The notes beneath the pieces are model-generated. The model ran no database searches and was not told where the DNA came from. It worked only from the letters and a program-made list of their open reading frames with translations. A stretch of DNA of 64,000 bases from an uncultured Thalassotalea sp. Lineage in GTDB: Bacteria > Pseudomonadota > Gammaproteobacteria > Enterobacterales > Alteromonadaceae. Position numbers and translations under genes: made by a program. Where the stretch lies: the NCBI GenBank assembly GCA_947502355.1, contig CANMZP010000006.1, positions 1 through 64,000 of the forward strand. The letters are read 5' to 3'. How positions within the stretch are numbered: the first letter of the stretch is position 1; the number at the start of each line of letters is the position of its first letter. Positions 1-10,006 of this stretch are shown here, piece after piece.

Positions 1-188
<188 letters not shown>

Positions 189-332
189 ACAACACCCAAG
201 AGGTTTTGTATGTCTGATAACATCACGTATTTAAAAGAATCTTGAGTAACCGTTAACAGAGTAACGGTAGGTCCGAATTCATTCGGACAATGAACGAAAT
301 TAATATCGACTTTCAAATTGTTTAACAAATTT
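189..332 (+). other. 23S-5S transcribed spacer with processing hairpins
   Basis: A 144-base spacer between 23S and 5S rRNA with no tRNA in it. Two adjacent hairpins are visible: ACCGTTA/TAACGGT at about 249-268 and GTCCGAAT/ATTCGGAC at 271-288. They are probably RNase III or RNase E processing structures in the rRNA precursor. That role is inferred from position only. Confidence 0.6.
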
Positions 333-451
333 TGTCTAGCGACAATAGCGTTGTGGAACCACCTGATCCCATGTCGAACTCAGAAGTGAAACGCAACAGC
401 GCCGATGGTAGTGTGGGAGTTCCCATGTGAGAGTAGGTCATCGCTAGGCTC
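333..451 (+). rRNA. rrf: 5S ribosomal RNA
   Basis: About 119 bases with the invariant 5S core: CCACCTGATCCCATG, then CGAACTCAGAAGTGAAACGC, then GCGCCGATGGTAGTGTGG. The two ends pair as TGTCTAGCGA with TCGCTAGGCT to form helix I. Order and spacing after the 23S tail are normal for a gammaproteobacterial rrn operon. The ends are placed by comparison with E. coli 5S (120 nt) and may be off by one or two bases. Confidence 0.96.
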
Positions 452-458
452 CTATTCT

Positions 459-487
459 AAAGGCCGTACACTGTACGGCCTTTTTTC
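459..487 (+). terminator. rrn operon terminator
   Basis: A GC-rich hairpin with arms GGCCGTAC and GTACGGCC is followed directly by TTTTTT, eight bases after the 5S gene. This is a textbook intrinsic terminator for the rRNA operon. Confidence 0.9.
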
Positions 488-534
488 ATTTCAGAGCCAG
501 CTCATTTCCTACTCGTAGGTCACCGGCATACAAC

Positions 535-574
535 GTTCATCCATGAACCTGCCGGCATTTGAACATCCATGTTC
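535..574. repeat. Pair of small palindromes sharing the core CATCCATG
   Basis: Two short perfect palindromes sit close together: GTTCATCCATGAAC at 535-548 and GAACATCCATGTTC at 561-574. Their middle is the same (CATCCATG), and a GCCGGCAT/ACCGGCAT word lies beside each. They occupy the DNA between the real 5S end and its duplicated tail. They look like a small intergenic repeat element; its identity is unknown. Confidence 0.5.
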
Positions 575-575
575 T

Positions 576-595
576 TCATCGCTAGGCTCCTATTC
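576..595 (+). repeat. Duplicated 5S rRNA 3' tail
   Basis: The 20 bases here are an exact direct repeat of 438-457, which is the 3' end of the 5S gene plus its first flanking bases. As at the original, a strong hairpin terminator follows closely. This looks like the scar of a lost second 5S copy or of recombination between rrn operon ends. Only the tail remains, so no functional second 5S is present. Confidence 0.7.
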
Positions 596-599
596 AGAT

Positions 600-630
600 A
601 AAGCCCTTCGCTAACGCGAAGGGCTTTTTC
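600..630 (+). terminator. Second rrn-distal terminator
   Basis: The hairpin AAGCCCTTCG/CGAAGGGCTT is followed by TTTTC. It lies just after the duplicated 5S tail, mirroring the arrangement at the true 5S end, so the rrn transcript has tandem terminators. Confidence 0.75.
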
Positions 631-1014
631 GCATTTATGGCGTGTTGTTTTTGATGCTCGCTGTGACGGAAGGAGGTCCCTCATCTCGCTTTGGCTCGTG
701 GGGGATGATGTTGTATTGTTTCTGATACTGTTTAGGGCATTATGATGTACAGTTTCTACACTAGCTATGGTGTATTTCAAATAAATTGTAAGTGAAATTT
801 TATATCCTTTACCTACTTACAGAGCAGGTTCCTCGTAAATTACTCAAATGAACGTTGTGTTTATGGCTTTATTCCATATTCGTATAGGCAGTGCATTAAT
901 AATCGTGAATAAGTAACAAAAAATTTCTATTTGTCTAATATAAAAGCTATGTAAATAGGGTAGAATGGCGCCAAATTTTCTTACCCCTATTCAAAACACC
1001 TGCAGGAACCTCAC
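631..1014. other. Intergenic region upstream of the malic enzyme gene
   Basis: About 380 bases without a credible gene. An open minus-strand frame over 520-780 crosses the terminators and the 5S tail repeat, so I do not accept it. The promoter of the downstream malic enzyme must lie here, in the AT-rich stretch around 900-970, but I could not fix a convincing -35/-10 pair. AGGA lies at 1003-1006, about eight bases before the ATG. Confidence 0.5.
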
Positions 1015-2238
1015 ATGACTGACTTTAGACAGCAAGCCCTTGATTACCACGAATACCCAAGCCCGGGTAAAATCAAGATGGAAATTACCACCCCAGCCGA
1101 AACCGCCAAAGATTTGGCGTTAGCCTATAGTCCAGGGGTAGCTGAACCAGTCAGAGAAATAGCAAATAATCCAGATGATGTGTACCGCTACACCAATAAA
1201 GGAAATACCGTTGCCGTTATCAGTAACGGTACTGCTATTTTAGGATTAGGTAATTTAGGACCGCTAGCGTCTAAGCCTGTTATGGAAGGTAAATCGTTAC
1301 TATTTAAACGTTTTGCCAACATTGATTCGTTTGATATTCAGGTAAAACATTTAACCGTTGATGACTTTGTTAATACTGTTGCTAACATAGCCGACAGTTT
1401 TGGGGGTATTAACCTTGAAGACATCAAAGCACCAGAGTGCTTTGTTATTGAAAAGGCCTTGATTGAGCGTTGTAAAGTACCAATTTTCCATGACGATCAA
1501 CATGGTACAGCGATTGTTACAGCCGCAGGTATGCTTAACGCGCTAGAAGTTCAGGGTAAGGACATTGAACAAGTTAAAATCGTTTGCCTAGGCGCAGGTG
1601 CGGCAGCAATTGCTTGTATGGAATTACTTATTAAGTGTGGTGTGCAACGTGAAAACATTTATATGCTCGACCGTAAAGGCATTGTGCACACTCGTCGTGA
1701 CGATTTAAATGAATATAAGAAGCTGTTTGCGAACAATACGGATAAACGTACCCTGGAAGACGCACTAAAAGGTGCTGATGTGTTTGTTGGTGTATCAGGT
1801 CCTGATTTATTATCTGCTGAGCAGTTAAAGCTAATGGCCCCTAAGCCAGTTGTTTTTGCTTGTTCAAACCCAGATCCAGAAATTAAACCTGAAATTGCGC
1901 ATGCCACTCGTGATGACTTAATTATGGCTACAGGCCGAAGTGATTACCCTAACCAGGTGAATAACGTATTGTGTTTCCCATTTATTTTCCGTGGGGCATT
2001 AGATGTGCGCGCTAAAAGCATTAACATTGAAATGAAACTGGCCGCAGTAGAAGCCATCCGTAAGTTGGCTAAATTGCCGGTACCTGAATCGGTTCTTGCG
2101 GCAAGTTGTGAGAAAGAATTGAGCTTTGGTAAAGACTACATCATTCCAAAACCAATGGATCCTCGTTTATTGGATCATGTTGCATCAGCTGTAGCCAAAG
2201 CCGCAATTGATTCTGGTGTTGCAGGTATAGAAGAGTAA
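1015..2238 (+). CDS. maeB: NAD(P)-dependent malic enzyme (short form)
   Basis: Oxidative decarboxylation of malate to pyruvate and CO2 with reduction of NAD(P)+, a cytosolic link between the TCA cycle and pyruvate or NADPH supply. The 407-residue protein shows family signatures: SPGVAEPVREI near residue 40, FHDDQHGTAIV near 160, and the Rossmann turn CLGAGAAAIAC near 190. It lacks the C-terminal phosphotransacetylase-like domain of E. coli MaeB (759 aa), so it is the short malic enzyme type seen in many marine bacteria and in Bacillus. It is a single gene with its own terminator. Cofactor preference cannot be read from sequence alone. The ATG is preceded by AGGA. Confidence 0.93.
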   Translation: MTDFRQQALDYHEYPSPGKIKMEITTPAETAKDLALAYSPGVAEPVREIANNPDDVYRYTNKGNTVAVISNGTAILGLGNLGPLASKPVMEGKSLLFKRFANIDSFDIQVKHLTVDDFVNTVANIADSFGGINLEDIKAPECFVIEKALIERCKVPIFHDDQHGTAIVTAAGMLNALEVQGKDIEQVKIVCLGAGAAAIACMELLIKCGVQRENIYMLDRKGIVHTRRDDLNEYKKLFANNTDKRTLEDALKGADVFVGVSGPDLLSAEQLKLMAPKPVVFACSNPDPEIKPEIAHATRDDLIMATGRSDYPNQVNNVLCFPFIFRGALDVRAKSINIEMKLAAVEAIRKLAKLPVPESVLAASCEKELSFGKDYIIPKPMDPRLLDHVASAVAKAAIDSGVAGIEE

Positions 2239-2250
2239 GAATTTACATAC

Positions 2251-2287
2251 AAAAAGGGCACTCAATCATCGTTGAGTGCCCTTTTTT
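2251..2287 (+). terminator. Terminator between the malic enzyme gene and metJ
   Basis: The stem GGGCACTCAA/TTGAGTGCCC with a short loop is followed by TTTTTT on the plus strand and preceded by AAAAA. It probably works in both directions, ending the malic enzyme gene (+) and metJ (-), which converge here. Confidence 0.88.
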
Positions 2288-2300
2288 GTTTAATGCGCGA

Positions 2301-2621
2301 TTAATCTTCGTATTCAGAAAAGTCAGTGATGCCTTTTTCTTCTAATATTTTACGAACGCTTGCCGGCAAAACGTTTTCATTATCTTTGGCCAGATCTTCA
2401 TCATCTGGTAGTGGTTGGCCAGTAAAGGCATGTAAAAATGCTTCACACAACAATTCGCTGTTTGTTGCATGTCGTAAGTTATTTACCTGACGGCGTGTTC
2501 GCTCATCAGTCAGTACCTTTAAAACCCTTAAAGGGATTGATACGGTTACTTTTTTTACCTGTTCGCTTTTCTTGCCATGCTCAGCATACGGATTTATGTA
2601 ATCACCGTTCCATTCAGCCAT
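2301..2621 (-). CDS. metJ: Methionine repressor MetJ
   Basis: Ribbon-helix-helix repressor of methionine biosynthesis that binds operators with S-adenosylmethionine as corepressor. The 106-residue length is the usual one. The sequence carries the conserved N-terminal block [20 protein letters not shown], whose beta strand reads the operator, and the following [20 protein letters not shown] helices. It is transcribed away from metB, and the intervening DNA holds MetJ boxes, so both autoregulation and control of metB-metL-metF are expected. The acidic C-terminal tail ends FSEYED. Confidence 0.96.
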   Translation of the reverse strand: MAEWNGDYINPYAEHGKKSEQVKKVTVSIPLRVLKVLTDERTRRQVNNLRHATNSELLCEAFLHAFTGQPLPDDEDLAKDNENVLPASVRKILEEKGITDFSEYED

Positions 2622-2684
2622 GGATGTTCCTTGTTATTCAATAAAGTTTGCTAGCTAAATTGTACTTAGTCTGCATTGGGAGTC

Positions 2685-2716
2685 AACATCTATATGCAAA
2701 GATGTATAGATGGCTA
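2685..2716. promoter_or_regulatory. Probable MetJ operator on the metJ side
   Basis: A run with the half-site words ACATCTAT, AGATGTAT and AGATGGCT, resembling degenerate AGACGTCT met boxes in 8-base register, lies about 65 bases upstream of the metJ start codon. Matches are weaker than at the metB side. Autoregulation of metJ is inferred. Confidence 0.55.
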
Positions 2717-2733
2717 AAAAAATGGATTTGGGC

Positions 2734-2762
2734 TTGACCTTAAGTTTGTTTACGTTTAGATT
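2734..2762 (+). promoter_or_regulatory. Promoter of metB-metL-metF
   Basis: TTGACC at 2734-2739 and TAGATT at 2757-2762 are separated by 17 bases. The -10 element lies inside the met box array, which fits repression by MetJ blocking RNA polymerase. Confidence 0.6.
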
Positions 2763-2781
2763 TGTAGACGTCTAAACATCT
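2750..2781. promoter_or_regulatory. Tandem MetJ boxes of metB
   Basis: Contiguous 8-base units TTACGTTT, AGATTTGT, AGACGTCT and AAACATCT occupy 2750-2781. The third is a perfect match to the known AGACGTCT met box consensus. MetJ binds such tandem arrays cooperatively. They overlap the predicted -10 region of metB. Confidence 0.85.
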
Positions 2782-2847
2782 AGTGTTTTTCTTTGTGACC
2801 TGTTATTGGTTATAGAGTAAACAATCTAAATTCATAAGGTCAAGTAA

Positions 2848-4008
2848 ATGAAAACAGATAAATTAGCAACAATTGCCGTACGAGCCGGTATAAATACAGA
2901 CCAACATCATGGTGCTGTTGTGCCTGCCATGCATTTATCGACGACTTACAGCCTTAAAGGATTTAAAGAAAAACGTGATTTCGATTATTCACGCACGGGT
3001 AACCCTACGCGTGCCAACTTAGCGGAAGTCATCGCTGAACTGGAAGGTGGTTCACGCGGTATCATTACCTCGACAGGTATGTCAGCACTGCATTTAATTT
3101 GTCAGATATTATCAAGCAATGACACCTTGGTTATTCCACATGACTGCTATGGCGGTAGCTATCGCTTGTTTACCCATTTAGCCGAACGTGGTCAGTTTAA
3201 ATTAATCGTTATTGATCAAAATAATGCCGATGAATTGGCCGGTGCGCTCGCCTTAAAACCAAAGCTTATTCTGCTTGAATCGCCAAGTAATCCATTACTG
3301 CGCTTAGTCGATATTAAGGCCATTTGTGCCAAATCCAAACAAGCGGGAGCCTTGGTTGCTGTCGATAACACGTTCTTATCCCCTTTTCTGCAAAAGCCAC
3401 TCTCCCTTGGTGCTGACATTGTGATTCATTCCACCACCAAATTTATCAACGGCCATAGTGACGTTGTTGGTGGAGCGGTTGTTACGAAAGACGACTCGTT
3501 GGGCGAAGAGCTGGCCTGGTGGGCAAATTGTATCGGTATCACCGGCAGTGCATTTGATAGCTTTATGACGTTAAGAGGCATTAAAACCCTGCCAATTCGT
3601 TTACGCCAACACCAAGAAAACACCGATAAAGTTGTCGCCTATCTTAAAGCGCATCCGGCTGTTGAAGCGATCTATTATCCGGGTTTAGAAGACCATCTTG
3701 GCCATGAAATTGCCAAAGCCCAACAAATGGGTTTTGGCAGCATGCTGAGCTTTGAAATTAAAGGCGGTGATGAAGCGGTAACAAAACTGTTTGCCAATAT
3801 AGAACTGTTTACCCTGGCTCAGTCGTTAGGGGGGGTAGAGAGTTTGATCTCGCACCCTTCCAGTATGACGCATGCTGGCATGGCCATCGAAGCACAAATT
3901 GCTGCGGGTATTAAACAAAACTTAATTCGTCTTTCGGTAGGCATTGAAGACGTAGAAGATATTTTAGCTGATTTGGACAACGCATTAGCGGCAAGTCAGA
4001 GGGTATAA
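2848..4008 (+). CDS. metB: Cystathionine gamma-synthase
   Basis: PLP enzyme that joins an activated homoserine ester with cysteine to give cystathionine, the first committed transsulfuration step to methionine. The 386-residue length is normal. Visible family features are YSRTGNPTR near residue 48, STGMSALHLI near 75, and the PLP-lysine region VIHSTTKFINGHSD near 195. The C-terminal SHPSSMTH block is also present. It is the first gene of metB-metL-metF, six bases ahead of metL, downstream of MetJ boxes. Cystathionine lyases share this fold; the met operon context and the GC-synthase-like N-terminus favour MetB. Confidence 0.93.
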   Translation: MKTDKLATIAVRAGINTDQHHGAVVPAMHLSTTYSLKGFKEKRDFDYSRTGNPTRANLAEVIAELEGGSRGIITSTGMSALHLICQILSSNDTLVIPHDCYGGSYRLFTHLAERGQFKLIVIDQNNADELAGALALKPKLILLESPSNPLLRLVDIKAICAKSKQAGALVAVDNTFLSPFLQKPLSLGADIVIHSTTKFINGHSDVVGGAVVTKDDSLGEELAWWANCIGITGSAFDSFMTLRGIKTLPIRLRQHQENTDKVVAYLKAHPAVEAIYYPGLEDHLGHEIAKAQQMGFGSMLSFEIKGGDEAVTKLFANIELFTLAQSLGGVESLISHPSSMTHAGMAIEAQIAAGIKQNLIRLSVGIEDVEDILADLDNALAASQRV

Positions 4009-4014
4009 GAGATC

Positions 4015-6468
4015 ATGGCACTAACCAATCTTGCACTTAAAAACCAGATTATCGTCAACACCGTTCATAAATTTGGCGGCAGCAGCCTAGCAAATCCCGA
4101 AAGTTTGCTTAGGGTGTTGGCCATTATTAAAGATAATGCCCAACTAGGCGATTTGATTGTGGTATCGGCTAACGGCAAAACTACCGACAAATTATTGCAC
4201 TTACTAAGTCTAGTTGAGCAAAATGATGAGTTTTTTGTCGCTTTAGAAGGCATTAAACAAGGCCACTTAGCGATGTTGAACGACGATTTTCCTATTGTCC
4301 TAACGCAACAGTTTACATCGGATATTGCCACAATAGCCCAATGGCAACAGCAAGGGCAATTGTCTGCGCAAGCCAACAATGTGTTGGCGTTTGGTGAAGT
4401 CTGGTCTGCAAGGTTATTATCGGCGCTGTTGCAAAAAAATGGCTATGCAAGTGAGGTGATTGATGCAAGACAGGCATTACTGCTTGAATCTACGGACAAC
4501 GTACAAATTAATGAGCAAGTAAGTCAGCAACGATTATTGGCGCTTAATACACCAAATCAGTTAAATGTATTTACCGGTTTTATTGCCAGCGATGTCGATG
4601 GCAATTGCCACACCCTTGGCCGTAACGGAAGCGATTACAGTGCAACGATTGCGGCGCATTTGATTAACGCCAATAACGTCATTTTATGGACCGATGTCGA
4701 TGGTATTTATAGTGCTGATCCTCGCATTGTAAGCAATGCTCGTAAACTGCACCGAATCGAAAACTCGGTAGCGAAAGAGTTAGGCCGCTTAGGTAACCCT
4801 GTATTGCATGCCAAAACATTGCAGCCACTGGCTAAACAAAATATTCACCTACATGTGGCCAGTAGCTTTCATGCTAAAAATTCGGGTACGGAAATTGGAG
4901 AGTTTGGCGACATCGCAAAACAAGAGCTATCGGTAACGCACAGCAATGAATTAATCAAAATCAGTTCAGCGCAATTAAACAGTGACGTGATTAACGAAAT
5001 AAATCGTCGATTTAGCGCCATTTACCATTGCCCTGATCATACCTGCATTGTGGTTAGTCAGCAGTTCGCTGACTTAACTCAGCAATTTTTAAAGCACCGC
5101 CATATTGACTATACATTAGAGCCGGTATCACTAATCGCTATGGTCGGTTTTCAAGTGGCCAAACGTGCCGAAATTAAGGCACGCTTTAAACGTGCATTGC
5201 AATTAACCGATGCCGTTAACTTGATTGGCTCGAACGGTGAGCACAGCATTATTGCTTTTTTAAAGGATGAATGCAGTGTTGAACTGGTAAATCATGTTCA
5301 TAACCAGCTAACTGCAGATTGTCGCAATATCGGTTTAGTTATTGCTGGCCTAGGTAATATCGGTGAGCGTTTTATTGACATGTTGCCAAAACAGTTAAGT
5401 CAGTTACCGCAACTTGCACATGTGCATCTTGTAGGCATGGCCAGTTCGAAAAAATTATTGATTGCCAATGACGGTATCGAACCCGAAACGGCTCTAAACA
5501 CATTCAAACAAAACAGTGTTGAGTACAAAACCGAAGATTTACTGACTTGGTTGCAGCAACATCCTTATGACGAGCTTATTATTGTGGACATTACTGCAAG
5601 TGATGATTTTAGCCGTCTTTATCAGCCGTTCTTTGAGTTAGGTTTGCATGTTATCACCGCCAATAAATGTGCCGGTTCAGCCTCTCTTGAACGTTATAGC
5701 GCTTTAAAATATGCGCAGCACAATGGCAACAGCCAATGGTTGACCAACACCACGGTAGGGGCTGGTTTGCCAATCAATTATGCCTTGGATGATTTGCAAA
5801 ATAGCGGCGACACCGTAAAAGAAATTTCGGGTATTTTTTCTGGTACGCTATCTTGGTTATTTGCGAACTTCGATGGTACACAACCCTTTTCTAAGCTGCT
5901 AATACAAGCATTAGATAAAGGCTTTACCGAGCCGGATCCTCGAGATGATCTTTCCGGTTTGGATGTAAAACGTAAACTGTTAATTTTGGCACGTCAGGCA
6001 GGGTTTACCTTGTCGCTTGATGACATTAATTGTCAAAATTTAGTCCCAGAGTTTGCACGTCCGTTAAGCAAAGGGGAATTCTTTGAGCAAATCGAAGGCA
6101 TTGATGCGTTTTATCAAGAGCAACTCGACAAGGCTCGTGAGCAACAAGGTGCATTACGCTATATTGCCCGCTTTAAAGGCAAAAGTAATGGCCAGTTTAC
6201 CGCCACAATAGGGCTGGAAGTATTACCTCAAAATCATGCATTTGCTAACTTAGCACCGTGTGACAATATTTTTCAAATCAGCTCAAATTGGTACCAGGAA
6301 AATCCATTAATTATTCGAGGTCCGGGCGCGGGGCGTGATGTAACGGCAGGTGGACTGCATTCTGATTTAGTCCATTTATGCCGACAGCTCAATACCAATG
6401 TATATCAAAATTACCAGAATAATCACCAAGACAATCACCCAGAAAACCAACAACTACAGAGGAAATAA
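4015..6468 (+). CDS. metL: Bifunctional aspartokinase / homoserine dehydrogenase II
   Basis: It phosphorylates aspartate (N-terminal half) and reduces aspartate semialdehyde to homoserine (C-terminal half), feeding methionine and threonine synthesis. The 817 residues match MetL. The kinase block starts with VHKFGGSSLANPESL near residue 18 and includes LGRNGSDYSA near 205 and WTDVDGIYSADPR near 226. A central regulatory region follows. The dehydrogenase Rossmann segment is VIAGLGNIGERF near 442, with the downstream motif TTVGAGLPI near 580 and the PDPRDDLSG region near 640. It lies between metB and metF in the MetJ-controlled operon, so MetL (methionine-repressed) is preferred over ThrA. Confidence 0.94.
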   Translation: MALTNLALKNQIIVNTVHKFGGSSLANPESLLRVLAIIKDNAQLGDLIVVSANGKTTDKLLHLLSLVEQNDEFFVALEGIKQGHLAMLNDDFPIVLTQQFTSDIATIAQWQQQGQLSAQANNVLAFGEVWSARLLSALLQKNGYASEVIDARQALLLESTDNVQINEQVSQQRLLALNTPNQLNVFTGFIASDVDGNCHTLGRNGSDYSATIAAHLINANNVILWTDVDGIYSADPRIVSNARKLHRIENSVAKELGRLGNPVLHAKTLQPLAKQNIHLHVASSFHAKNSGTEIGEFGDIAKQELSVTHSNELIKISSAQLNSDVINEINRRFSAIYHCPDHTCIVVSQQFADLTQQFLKHRHIDYTLEPVSLIAMVGFQVAKRAEIKARFKRALQLTDAVNLIGSNGEHSIIAFLKDECSVELVNHVHNQLTADCRNIGLVIAGLGNIGERFIDMLPKQLSQLPQLAHVHLVGMASSKKLLIANDGIEPETALNTFKQNSVEYKTEDLLTWLQQHPYDELIIVDITASDDFSRLYQPFFELGLHVITANKCAGSASLERYSALKYAQHNGNSQWLTNTTVGAGLPINYALDDLQNSGDTVKEISGIFSGTLSWLFANFDGTQPFSKLLIQALDKGFTEPDPRDDLSGLDVKRKLLILARQAGFTLSLDDINCQNLVPEFARPLSKGEFFEQIEGIDAFYQEQLDKAREQQGALRYIARFKGKSNGQFTATIGLEVLPQNHAFANLAPCDNIFQISSNWYQENPLIIRGPGAGRDVTAGGLHSDLVHLCRQLNTNVYQNYQNNHQDNHPENQQLQRK

Positions 6469-7351
<883 letters not shown>

Positions 7352-7353
<2 letters not shown>

Positions 7354-7389
7354 GCGCAACACCCAAGAAAAAATAATAGGTGTTAAGGT
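7352..7389. terminator. Weak bidirectional hairpin between metF and the MFS gene
   Basis: TTAA plus AACACC pairs with GGTGTTAA across an A-rich loop, with a small bulge. It lies between the convergent metF and MFS genes and slightly overlaps the MFS 3' end. There is no strong U tract, so efficiency is uncertain. Confidence 0.4.
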
Positions 7390-8639
7390 TTATTTACCGG
7401 TCGGTGTGTTTCCGGTCGGTAATAAAAACAAATGCCAAACATCACGATAATAAACGGCACGGTACTGTAAACGAGCGTCGCCCATCCGGCATTAAACAAC
7501 AGCCAACCCGCGAGCAACGAAGCCACAGCCTGAGTTGCAAAAATCACAAAGTCATTAATCGCCTGAACTCTAAAGCGTTCGCTTTGATGATAACTTTGCG
7601 GTAAAAGCACCGTACCGGTAATAAACAAGAAGTTCCAGCCCATACCCAATAGCACCAGTGCCCACCAGTAATGAACCACTTGTTGCCCTCGCAGTGCAAC
7701 AGCGACAACCGCAGCAAATAAAATGGTACCAACAATGAGTACTTTTTTCGCACTAAAACGCTTTATAAGCACCCCGGTAAATAATGATGGTAAAAACATC
7801 GCGGCGATATGGCTTTGAATGACCCATTTGGTATCACTTAAACTGTGGCCGTTCATGTCATGCATACTTAAAGGCGTTGCCGTCATTAAAAAGCTCATTA
7901 ACCCATAACCAATGGCGGCGGAGGCAAGAGCAATAAGGAACAAAGGCTGTTTAATAATGAGTGATAATGGTCGACTCGGGCTATGCTGCTCGTTTTTAAT
8001 ATGGTCGATAGGATTGGTAAACTTTATGAACACCACCGCCGCAACTATGATAAGCACGCTGAGTGCCATAAAAGAACCTGCATAACCATGTGGTGATGGG
8101 ATCCAATCTTTCCCTAATAAAGCGATTTCAGGGCCTATAAAGGCTGCAAAAATACCACTAAGCATCAAGGTTGAAAGTACTTTAGGCGCTTGTTCAGCGT
8201 GCACACTTTCAATCGCCGCAAAGCGTAATTGCTGTGAGAATGCTAAACTGACACCCAATAAAAATGCCGCCAATAATAAAAGATTAAAATGGGCGAAAAT
8301 TGCGGAAAACATTGCTAATTGGGTCGCTAATAAAGCCAGGCTAAGCCCTATATAGGTGGCTTTTTTACGACCATAGTTATTGGCTAATTTGGCTGACAAC
8401 ATGCTGCCCGAAGCTGCGCCAATTATAAGGAGAGCAAGCGGTAAGGTTGCTAAACTAGCACTTGGCGCAATTTGACTTGCTAATAAGCCTCCAATAAAGG
8501 TGATTACCGGCGATATACACATCCATAACGGCTGAGTAAGAAACAACACCCAGATGTTTCGAGGGAAGTTTAAGAATTTACCTACCACCCAAGCTGAAAA
8601 TACCAGCGCACAAAGCACCAGAGATAAAGTGATTAGCAT
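7383..8639 (-). CDS. MFS transporter
   Basis: A 418-residue inner-membrane protein with about 12 hydrophobic segments and major facilitator signatures, including the loop 2-3 motif NNYGRKKATYIGL near residue 87. The substrate is not identifiable. It overlaps the start of the upstream MATE exporter gene by seven bases, so the two are cotranscribed and may share an efflux role. The protein ends just past the metF terminator. Codon use looks like that of its neighbours. Confidence 0.82.
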   Translation of the reverse strand: MLITLSLVLCALVFSAWVVGKFLNFPRNIWVLFLTQPLWMCISPVITFIGGLLASQIAPSASLATLPLALLIIGAASGSMLSAKLANNYGRKKATYIGLSLALLATQLAMFSAIFAHFNLLLLAAFLLGVSLAFSQQLRFAAIESVHAEQAPKVLSTLMLSGIFAAFIGPEIALLGKDWIPSPHGYAGSFMALSVLIIVAAVVFIKFTNPIDHIKNEQHSPSRPLSLIIKQPLFLIALASAAIGYGLMSFLMTATPLSMHDMNGHSLSDTKWVIQSHIAAMFLPSLFTGVLIKRFSAKKVLIVGTILFAAVVAVALRGQQVVHYWWALVLLGMGWNFLFITGTVLLPQSYHQSERFRVQAINDFVIFATQAVASLLAGWLLFNAGWATLVYSTVPFIIVMFGICFYYRPETHRPVNKP

Positions 8640-10006
8640 GCGTTTTCCTTACTAGGCTCAGCAGCGGTGAATTGTTCGATATTACGGTAGTAGTGCCACA
8701 TTAAGGTAATGCCGCGACTGGCCATAAAAATTAAAAGTGCAGCCCACAATGCGTGGTTGCCATAGCCTTTTAGCAGAAACCACGTAGGGAAAAAGCAAAT
8801 AAAGGTCGAAAACAGCATGGAATTACGCATCGCAGCAGCCTGAGTTAAGCCAATGTAGATACCATCAAATAAATAGCACCAACAGGCAACGACCGGTAAT
8901 AGAATTATCCAAGGCATAAACTCACTGCTAAAATAAATGACCTCAGGAATATCGGAAAGCAGACGTATGAATTCAAGGCCTAAGAAATAGAAAAATAGAC
9001 TGTAAATTCCGGCGAAAATTAGGTTATACACAAGCGAGGTTTGTACAGCGGTTTGCATGGCGACTTTGCTGCCCATCCCCTTAGCTCGACCAACGCGTGC
9101 TTCCGCGCCATAGGCTATGCCATCAAGGCCGAACGAAATCAGCAAAATAAAATTCATTAAAATGGCATTGGCAGCAACCACCGTATCGCCAAGCCTTGCC
9201 CCTTGGAACGTAATAAAGATAAAGCATATCTCTAAGCACAAAGTACGTATAACAATGTCTCGGTTAAGTTTTACATAAGGCATAAAGTCTGCTTTGCTAA
9301 GCAACTGTTGTTTAATGTCCAGCAGTTTGGCTTTTAGCGCTTGCGGCGTTAAGTCCAGTGTTTTAACAGTAAAATACATCCCCAGCAATAAGCCGCTATA
9401 TTCAGCGATTAAGGTTGCCGTTGCGACCCCCATCACTTGCCAGTCAAAACCCAGCACAAACAACAAATCTAAACTCAGGTTAACCAGGTTGGTGACAATT
9501 AACAGCCACATGGCAAATTTGGCCTTGTGCATTCCAAGCAACCAGCCAAGAATCACCAAGTTGGCTAAAGCGGCGGGCATGCCCCAAATTCGAATGTAGC
9601 TGTACTGTGCAGCGTAAGTGGTTACTTGCTCACTGCCGCCTGATAGCCACAAAGACATTTGTATATAAGGTACCTGAAAAATAATCAGCAAGAGGCCAAT
9701 CACCAGCGCAACCAATAAGCCACGAGTTAATACTATTAGGCTGTCACTGGCGTTTTTTCGGCCAAACGCTTGCGCCGATAAACCGGATGTCGACATCCGT
9801 AAAAAACCACAGAACCAGGTGATAAACGTAATGATCATTGAGCCGACGGCCGTTGCGCCAAGGTAATAAGCGTGTGGTAAATGGCCAATAACCCCCGTAT
9901 CGACCAAGCCCAGCAGGGGCACAGTAATATTGGATAAGACCATGGGGATGGCAAGCGAAAATAACGCATTGCGCTCGCTAATGTGCTTTGATTTCAATGA
10001 ATACAC
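8633..10006 (-). CDS. dinF: MATE-family efflux transporter, DinF type
   Basis: A 457-residue inner-membrane antiporter of the MATE family. Family features include SNITVPLLGLVDTGVIGHL near residue 25, FLRMSTSGLSAQAFGRKN near 68, ANLVILGWLLG near 147 and LDGIAYGAEARVG near 294, all very close to E. coli DinF. In E. coli dinF lies beside lexA and is SOS-induced. Here lexA is 11.5 kb away, and I saw no CTGT-N8-ACAG box in front of this gene. It is the first gene of a two-gene unit with the MFS transporter and is divergent from a polysaccharide deacetylase gene. Confidence 0.88.
   Translation of the reverse strand: MYSLKSKHISERNALFSLAIPMVLSNITVPLLGLVDTGVIGHLPHAYYLGATAVGSMIITFITWFCGFLRMSTSGLSAQAFGRKNASDSLIVLTRGLLVALVIGLLLIIFQVPYIQMSLWLSGGSEQVTTYAAQYSYIRIWGMPAALANLVILGWLLGMHKAKFAMWLLIVTNLVNLSLDLLFVLGFDWQVMGVATATLIAEYSGLLLGMYFTVKTLDLTPQALKAKLLDIKQQLLSKADFMPYVKLNRDIVIRTLCLEICFIFITFQGARLGDTVVAANAILMNFILLISFGLDGIAYGAEARVGRAKGMGSKVAMQTAVQTSLVYNLIFAGIYSLFFYFLGLEFIRLLSDIPEVIYFSSEFMPWIILLPVVACWCYLFDGIYIGLTQAAAMRNSMLFSTFICFFPTWFLLKGYGNHALWAALLIFMASRGITLMWHYYRNIEQFTAAEPSKENAC

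Noticed and set aside
520-780. 86-codon minus-strand open frame after the rRNA operon
   Set aside because: It runs through a duplicated 5S tail, palindromes and a terminator, and its product has no family character.
2622-2847. SAM riboswitch upstream of metB
   Set aside because: No riboswitch-like helices were seen; the region is explained by MetJ boxes and a promoter.
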